Below, in pieces: positions 52,301 to 61,300 of a stretch of 64,000 nt of DNA. Position 1 is the first letter of the stretch, and each line of letters begins with the position of its first letter. Position numbers and translations under genes: made by a program. The notes beneath the pieces were generated by a model, which was given only the letters and a program-made list of their open reading frames with translations, was not told the origin of the DNA and did no database searches. The DNA is taken from NCBI GenBank assembly GCA_032158295.1, contig CM063252.1, positions 17,070,036-17,134,035 of the forward strand, read 5' to 3'. Source of the DNA: Pycnopodia helianthoides (Eukaryota; Echinodermata; Asteroidea; Forcipulatida; Asteriidae).

Positions 52301-55300
52301 GACCTAGTACTCGGATATCAGAATACTTGGTATTTGGATATCTGTACGTGTACTTGATGCCCCAAGTACTCGTACTGGAGCCACCCTTGTTCTCAGTAGT
52401 AATCAGCTAGAACTTTTTTGACCACAACACTGGTACTTGGCTGAAAAGCACTTGACTGCAACACTGGAACTTGGCTGAAAAGCACTTATGACCACAACAC
52501 TGGTACTTCACTGAAAAGCACTTGACCACAACACTGGTACTTGGCTGAAAAGCACTTGACCACAACACTGGTACTTGGCTGAAAAGCACTTATGACCACA
52601 ACACTGGTACTTCACTGAAAAGCACTTGACCACAACACTGGAACTTGGCTGAAAAGCACTTATGACCACAACACTGGTACTTCACTGAAAAGCACTTGAC
52701 CACAACACTGGTACTTGGCTGAAAAGCACTTGACCACAACACTGGTAACTTGGCTGAAAAGCACTTTACAACAATGCTTGTACTTGGCTGAAAGTTTTGA
52801 CCACAACACTGGTACCTGTATTGAAAGATATACATGTAGCCACAATTGTTTTTTATTGTCTGCAGTCTACTCAGTCCTGTCATCCTACGGTTTTTTTTCC
52901 CTACTACCTTAATTAATCAAGGTTTTCAGCACCAAGCTCCTATTGCTTCTTCAGCCCATTCCATCATTTCTATACAATTCTTCAAATGTCAAGGATCACT
53001 TGGATAAGTAGTGTATCGTCCTTTAACATGTTTAAGTACATGTACTTCAATCATTCTCCTTGGTTTACTGGCTTAGAAATCACCTGTTCCCCTCCATTTT
53101 TACATTTTCTGCCAAGTCGACCTACTCCAGTTTCTAAAGATGTCTCATGCCATCAATCTCTTTTTACACTATTATCAAACAAGAAAGCAGGCAACTTCTG
53201 AGTAGTTCGGCTGATTTCCTCTTTTTCTTGCAATTTTATGCCATTGGAAATACTTTACAAATACTTTATTCCAAGGCAGTTTCTTCTGTTTTGAAAATAA
53301 CAAGTTGCATGTCTTAGAAAGCCCATCACAGTATGATTTGGTGATCCGATTGGGACATCAGGGTTCACCTCTATCATCTTCTTTGCTCCAAAAAAAGAGC
53401 AGTGATTGGCATCCCATTATCATCTTTCTTCCTGCCAAGGCTTTCATTCAACCTAAATATTTTCAGATGGACACAAGTGCTGGTCTTCAATCTCATCCAC
53501 AGATTGTCAGAGAGATCTCATAGATACCTTAATGACCAAAATAATGACCTTAAACCCCCCAAATGACTATATCTACTCGTCCAACCTATGTACAATGTGC
53601 ATGTACTGTGTACATATCGTTTGAAAAGTGTTTGCAGATTTATCAAATGATGTATGTAAAGGTGTTCTCTATCTAAGAAGTGAAATGTTGTTTGCAAGGA
53701 ATAATGAAAAGTATTGTTGCCCTTGGCTAGAAAACTGGTGCCTAAATTGAAAGATCTACAAATTCTCTCTTCCATTGGAAAGGAAAATGTTGGGTAAAAT
53801 TTGGCAAAACTAATGCAAGCGTGAACAAGTGTGTTTTTAGTGTCTGCTGGAAGATGGTGTGGTCTTAAAAGATTTTCAGGTTGTGAATTCCGAATGGCTA
53901 TGTTTAAACAAAGAGCAGATTTCTGCTTGTTCATTTTGTGCTTATTTTGATTCTGGCAACTGATTATGGGTTTATCAAATTATTGTTTCCTGGATTTTGA
54001 CAGTATTTCAACATTTCTTGTCTCTCTAGCCATAGAGCTTGGACCAGTTGACCAAGAAGACACATTTAAAGTTTGTTTTTGATGTGTGTACTGGTTTGAC
54101 TTGATGATAATTATACCAACACTTTGTTCATGCGTCGTTGATAAACATTTGCAAACATGTAAATATACATTAGGAATAAAATAGAGCTTTAAAAATGGTC
54201 ACCTTTCCTTTTGTATGTCAGATCCAATTTTAAATTTGTTGAGTGTATAAGGCTCTGAACAGTTTTTAAAAAACTGCTTTTTGTGTATTTTCTCTTTTAG
54301 GAAGCTCAAGAAATACTATGTCCAAATTGTGGCACATGGTCTTCAACTGTGGAGCATTGTTCTTCCTGTGATATAGATTTCAGTCAACAGTTGCCAAAGA
54401 AATACCGTAGTAAAAGTGGTCACATGGGAGTATGTACTGGCCACACATCCCTTACACAAGATACAACAGCATCAGCTAAATGTACTTCTCTTCCACTAAT
54501 ATATATAGTATCCAAAACAGACACTGAACAAATTGCGGTTAGTCAACAACAAATTGGGAATAACACTGGTTTAAAACTTACCAAACATGGTGCAAGTCAA
54601 TCTGTCAATAAATCAAGGAGTCTACTTGCAGCCAATATGTTCTATACGAGCCAAATTGCAGATGGTACTTCACACATGAAACCATCAATTAATACCAAGA
54701 ATACTCCAAAGGCAAAAAGAAGGCCAAGCAAGGGAAAGATAACAGAACCAGGTAAATATGATGTGAAATGCTTCAAATGGCTGTCTACTTCTTTTAAACC
54801 TATCAAAATTGTTTGGAGTACACAATTAGTACATGTACCAATATTGTTTTGTTTCGGTAGACTTTGCTAGGCATTTGAATATCAAGCTTTGTGAATGTTC
54901 ATCCCCAGTTTGGTCGTAATATAGGAATTATTACCCAACTGGGAACGATCAGCCCTGTAATGGTCTACTCAAGTAAGTAGTCACTTTGTTATAATCTCCC
55001 TACTACATGTACATGATGTCTCATACAAGTAAATGGCTGTTGTGACATCTGTACTACATGATGACAAACAGAAGTAATCTCTCTACTTGGTATGTATATG
55101 AGCAGGAAATTATAATGAATATTGAAAACTGATTCTGTTCATTTTAGTGACTGCTTTTGCTGTTTACACATTTGTTTGTGTTTTGTTGTTCAGTTGTGAT
55201 TTCAATTGACAGTGATAGTGGGGATGATGATTCTTGTAGTTTATCTACAGACACCGTGACAGAGATTACTACCAACAGTGCCAGTGGTAAGTATGTTAAT

Positions 55301-58300
55301 AAGGGAATAAAAGAATAGGCCACTACTGTAGGTCTTAGAAGGGCCCAAGCTGAAGGCGAGGTCATTTATTTAGGGATTAACAGTGCGATGAGCCGGTCTT
55401 CACTGTGTGGTAATGACCGGGCTGGTGGCTGGCCGCTGTTAATGGACAGAGCCGAAGGCGAGGTCCATTAACAGCGGCCAGCCACCAACCAAGGTCATTA
55501 CCACGCAGTGAAGACCGGCTCATCGCACTGTTAGTCCCATTAATAAATGCCTTATAACGAAAAAACTGTAAAAATCGTCAGAATTTGTGGTTTTCTTTCG
55601 CCGTTATTTTTAGAAATGTTCTACTCATGTTCAAGGGCCAATCCTTTGGCTGTTCAACTTTTGTGCGGTACCTTGTCTCTTACACATAATTAACTGTTTA
55701 TACATATTTTCAAGAACCAGACCATGACTTTGCATTATGTACTGTAGGTTTCATGCGCGTACCAGTTACCCTAAATTGACACATTGTCTGCGCGTTCACG
55801 CCTACGCGTGGAATGTTTCCGCACGCGGCACCATCTGTCCTGCTCAAAAAAATAAACAAATAAATACGCACAAAGAAATGAGTTGATTTGATACCAGTAG
55901 TATGCCGCGCAACAAGCACACAGTGCATAGGATTTTACACAACAATGTGCTTGTTAAGGGGCCATTTATTCGCTATTTCACTGAGCTGGTCTTTATATCG
56001 CATGTTAATACACCCCCACGTGACCAGTCTTCGACCAATCAGAGTGCATAAACTCTCCAAGGTATTTATTAATGTACGATCAAAGTTTATTGTAGGGTCA
56101 AATTGGGTTGTGCATATATGCGCACATACGAATATATGGGTACCGATGTGTATTGATTGCATTACACGTAAATTAGCTAGGGCACCAACACCCCAAATGG
56201 CTATAAGCACCGAACGCGTGTTCACAGCTCCAGTTATGTCTTTATCAGTCTTTATCTAATCCTAAAAGTTTACAAAACTTGTGTTAGGATTTTGGTTGAT
56301 ATCAGGCTTATTCAATGCAGTATTTAACAAAACAAGCTGAAGTACTTGAAGTTACAGAAGTAATTTTTAAATTGGAAAACTTTGACAACTTAATCATTGA
56401 GAGCACCTAAGAGCCCCACTTGAAATTGTCCACCTGGAAGGGATTATGTTTGGCACCTAGCAATGAGATACACATGCCTTATTGAAGGATGCCCACCAGA
56501 ATAAAGCTCAATATTATTGTTGTCTTAATATTTACAGCTGTTACATTACAAGAGTCAGATAAAGGCATCAACAAACACACTCTGTCACGCAAGGCATTGA
56601 TGAGAGACAAGGTTGGTGATTTCAAACTTGTAATTAATATTAGTGCATTTCTAGTGTTGAAATCAGAGATACCTTAAGGGACCTATCGGCTTTTACCTAA
56701 TTTAGTGATGTGGAATCATAGACAATAATTTTTAGATGGTGGTTGTAAACAAAAATATCATCAAAATATCACGTAATTAACGGGAAAAAAATGCGGTAAA
56801 AGGTCAGCGTATACGCTTTTCTAGCCGTTGCAACTGTCAAGTTTACGTGACATTGTTGTAAGTAGACTGGTGCTCTGTTTATGTATTATTTATAACAATG
56901 GCGAGGCATGAGGATCCAGTCTTCATATCCATCAAGCACAAATTCATGTGTAATTAAAAAACCAACATAAACTCACGTAAGTCTAGTCCGATCCATACCA
57001 TTTTGTATTCTGTGGACAACGTGCAGCTATTCATCGTGGTCCCACCGTGTGTGTATCACAGGCAACACGTAACCTGACGATAGTTAGGGGATAATAGCTA
57101 AGGGTACAGACTAAAATACTCTTAAAACAAAACGTAATTAATGGTCTGGCTCCTACCCCTCCCACAAGCTCCGAGTTCATGCCCCGGGGGTTTGTCTTTC
57201 TGGCCCAGGAGACACGGCACCGGCTGTACGGGCAATGCCCCAAGGTTTTTGTCCTGCTAGCTCCCCACGCAGGTTCGCCGTAAATTACGCTTCCGTTACA
57301 CCATAGAGCAAGGGTTGCATGGACTCTCTGAATGAGAATCTTACATGTACATTTGATTTTTCATCATTATGACAACTTGTATCCATTATCTGAAAATATG
57401 GTATTTTTTGGTCAAATATTCATGAATAATTCTTAAAAAGAAAAATTTAAATTTGGTTCAGTTATTTACTTTTATACGGCTGGAATTGAAACTAACACCG
57501 AAGATCACGATCACGTGATTTATCCGAACCACATTTTGGTTTGGATAAGTCATGTGACTTTCGTTTTTTGAAAAATGCTTGAAAAATGCCAAATTTGATG
57601 GTTTCTTTTAGGAACCGTTCTTCTCCATTCCGGGAAGACGTTTGGAGTCATGTTTTAGTCTATTTTGTAGCTCAAATAGCCCAATGAAGCCGGTGTGTCC
57701 CTTTAAGCAGCATATTATCACTTGCTTAGAAGGGTTCTTCCTAAAAAATTGGATGTGGTGGGTTTACGGGATATGGCGAAGTTGACTTCTCAACCTTATT
57801 CGGGGATGCCAGCTTTCCGGCTATTGCCAGAATTCCAACTTTTTCATAATTTTCCAAAGGAAATTCGGTGCTCTGTCTTTTATCAGGTCGAAAAGAAATT
57901 ACTTTAAGGCACATACTTAGATAGTGTTAGTTACCTAAGTTCAAAAAATGTTTACTCTTACCCTCCTTATCATTACTGTGTGTATGATGATATGAATCAA
58001 CTCGCACTATCTTCAAGCAAACTTGAATCCTTAATTCTGATTGGTTGACTCATAGCAACAAGAGGTTTGATAATATAAGTTATCACATGTGCGCGAGCGG
58101 AATAGAGAAAAATATAGCGCTTCTGTGTTCCATACCGCCTTGTAGGATTTGGGATACAGATGCTTACTTGACGAGCAATAAAGATGGATGCCACTTTTCT
58201 GTACATGAGCAGAAAGTGCCAAACACACCACCTTTGAATTTACATTGACTTCTGTAGCTCTACGTTTTGAAACAGCGGTGCTAGAAAAGCACAATACGCA

Positions 58301-61300
58301 AATCAAGCCTGCTTAAAGATGAAACCTATGTCACACAGCTCATATCACACTTTGCTTACTGCGCTGTTCCAACTCCACATATTTTGCTATTTTAAGCCAA
58401 GCTAAGTATACGCAAAACGTACCTGTTCCAACACTGCATATTGTGTTAATCTGCGCATCAAGTTAGATTGAAGATAAATTCGTTATCACACGCGCGCTCC
58501 TGGAATACCAAAAATATAGCGTGTCTGGTGTGCCCTGGAATAAATAGCGCTTCTTTGTCCCATATCCAACTCGGCTTTCGGCCTCGTTGGATATGGGACA
58601 AAGTAGCGCTATGTTTTTCCATATTCCACTCGCACCTGTGTGGTAACTAATAATGTAGAAAGATTATAATGTTCTTTGTTTACAGTCAGGGAACTTACTG
58701 GAGTACAGACACTGTAAAGGCAGATCATCAATGGATGCATGTAAAGAGTCAAATACTGTGTGTAGTAGTACAAAGTTAAAGGGCCCTGTTGTTAACCTAG
58801 CTGCCATAATGTTAAGATTTGGATCTCTGGGTATTGATGAGCCCTCACAAGTTCAGTTTAGCAGTGACTCCATTCAGTTCTTTCTTGGAGGTAAGTTGCA
58901 TCCCGACATTCAATTGTTACATTGATATTCTATGCAATTGAACTAACTTGGAAGGTGGACATGTACAGGTCACATGAACAGAATGTATGTACTATAACAC
59001 GTGTACTTCTCAAGGAACGATTTTGTCCAGCATTTTTGCATGAACTTGTTTTGTGCACACTGAGTGCCAGTATTGAGTAGCAAATGGTGATTTTGGGGAA
59101 GCAACTGATACATTGTGTGTAGCATTTTGCTATTCAAAGTAAATCAGAAAACTATAATTGAATTGTCTTTATAAAAAAATTCAATTCCTGTCCTCAAGCC
59201 TTTTTGCTAATAATGTTAAATTGCATGCGCCGCTCAACCTTAGTGCATGCGCAAGTGTATTAATAGACTTAACATTGAGTTCCGTATGTATTGATTGGGT
59301 TCGGTGTTTTTTTAAGTGCCCCGCGTAAGATAGCGCGCCAACGCGCTATTGCTATGAACAGTGAATGCACTTTAATCAACTGGTCTTAAACAGCTCCAGC
59401 TATGTCTTCATCAGCCGTTTAAACCAGGTATACATAGTCATGTGACCTCCAATAAGACTTCTTAACACGTTGACTGCCGCCTACGAGTATATTCGTACTA
59501 ATAGGTGTAACGGATTCTGCCACTACGAGTATACTCATAGAGAATGAAAGGGCTTTGTATTGTTATTTAGATACATTGGTATCACTGAGCACGCAACACA
59601 TACGCTTCTGGCAGTGGTGAGGACATGGCATCCTTAGAATGTGTATGTTCAATTTTTGGGGGGTATAGTACCTATTTGGTATGCGCGCATGCGCATCACA
59701 CTTGGCAAATGGGAACGCCCTACGAATATATGACCGGCAGTCAACGTGTTAAACTATCTGAGGTATTTATGAATTGTGATTTAATGATAAGCAGTTGTTA
59801 AGATATGTTTTTTTTTAACTTTCCAACTTCTGGTTTGAACCGGAAGACAAGTATTAACTCGGGGTCCTTTCAGTGCAACTTTTTAAAAGTCTTTCAATAA
59901 TAACTAGAGATAGTGATTGTTAACAATCACAAAGCTGTTCCTAATCCTATTCTTTGACCTAGAAAGATCGTTTCAGTAACAAAAAAATATGAAATTAAAG
60001 AAATTGAAAATCGGTTGTTTAATTCTTGAGATATGGTCCCACTTCCGGTTGACCCAGAAATAAAGGTCATCAAGGGATCACGGCAACAGAAAGTAAATTT
60101 TTAGTGCTCAAAGGATCTATAACTGAAAATATATTGAAAATCGGTTGTTTAGTTCTTAAGATATGTCTCACTTCCGGTTGACCCGGAAGTAAAGGTCATC
60201 AAGGGGTCACGGTAACAGAAAGTCAATTTTTAATGCTCAAAGGGTCAATAACTGAAAAGAAATTGAAAATCGGGTGTGTACATCTTGAGATATGGTCCCA
60301 CTTCCGGTTGACCCAGAAATAAAGGTCATCAAGGGGTCACGGTAACAGAAAGTAAATTTTTAGTGCTCAAAGGATCTATAACTGAAAATATATTGAAAAT
60401 CGGTTGTTTAGTTCTTAAGATATGTCTCACTTCCGGTTGACCCGGAAGTAAAGGTCATCAAGGGGTCACGGTAACAGAAAGTCAATTTTTAATGCTCAAA
60501 GGGTCAATAACTGAAAAGAAATTGAAAATCGTTGTGTAATCTTGAGATATGGTCCCACTTCCGGTTGACCCAGAAATAAAGGTCACATGGGGTCACGTGA
60601 CAGAAAGTAAATTTAGTGCTCAAAGGATCTATAACTGAAAATATATTGAAAATCGGTTGTTTAGTTCTTAAGATATGTCTCACTTCCGGTTGACCCGGAA
60701 GTAAAGGTCATCAAGGGGTCACGGTAACAGAAAGTCAATTTTTAATGCTCAAAGGGTCAATAACTGAAAAGAAATTGAAAATCGTTTGTGTATTTTTTGA
60801 GATATGGTCCCACTTCTGGTTCACCCGGAACTAAAGGTCAACATGGTTTCCTAGGCACGCTGGAGTCTCGCACTTACATGTTTAAAAGCAGTTTTGGCAG
60901 CCTGTTGATCTCTCGTAATCTTGGTTTGACAGACAAAAGGATGAAGGTCTGGAATTGGGGATTACACAATAACCCATAGTAAAGAGTGATTTCAACCATT
61001 GCAATGCATTGTTTGCAACGCCTTTTTTCCCTGTCTGTACAAGGCCAACGAAACGTTACATCATGAGTACATGCATGGTGCACGCTACACAATGAGCTTT
61101 CTGAGTGTGTCTACACAGCTGTTGAACTTGTACCATGCAGAACGTTCCAGGCATAGAATCACATCATACGCCACACACAAAAAGACCTTTTAACTGCGGC
61201 TTTATCAGGCCCATGTACCTGTGTTCTTAAAAAATATTCATTTACATGTAATATTACACATCCTCTGGCGGTAATTGGTTAAACGATGATAAAATAATAT

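Larger units (their letters stand above)
46462..54300 (+). other. Long SENP6/7-like intron (7.8 kb)
   Basis: The intron between exons e and f is filled by two LINE fragments, a hAT-like element, a TACTC-rich element, a 34-36-bp tandem array and a DIRS-like RT fragment (each listed). The parts 48590-50010 and 53530-54300 look like unique intron sequence with no supported gene. Confidence 0.6.

Noticed and set aside
57722..57907. 61-codon frame (MLRRVLPKKLDVVGLRDMAK...)
   Set aside because: Composition looks protein-like, but no splice sites link it to the SENP-like gene and I recognise no family.
58803..58817. PxVxL HP1-binding motif (PVVNL) in exon i
   Set aside because: A five-residue pattern in an apparently folded region is likely chance.
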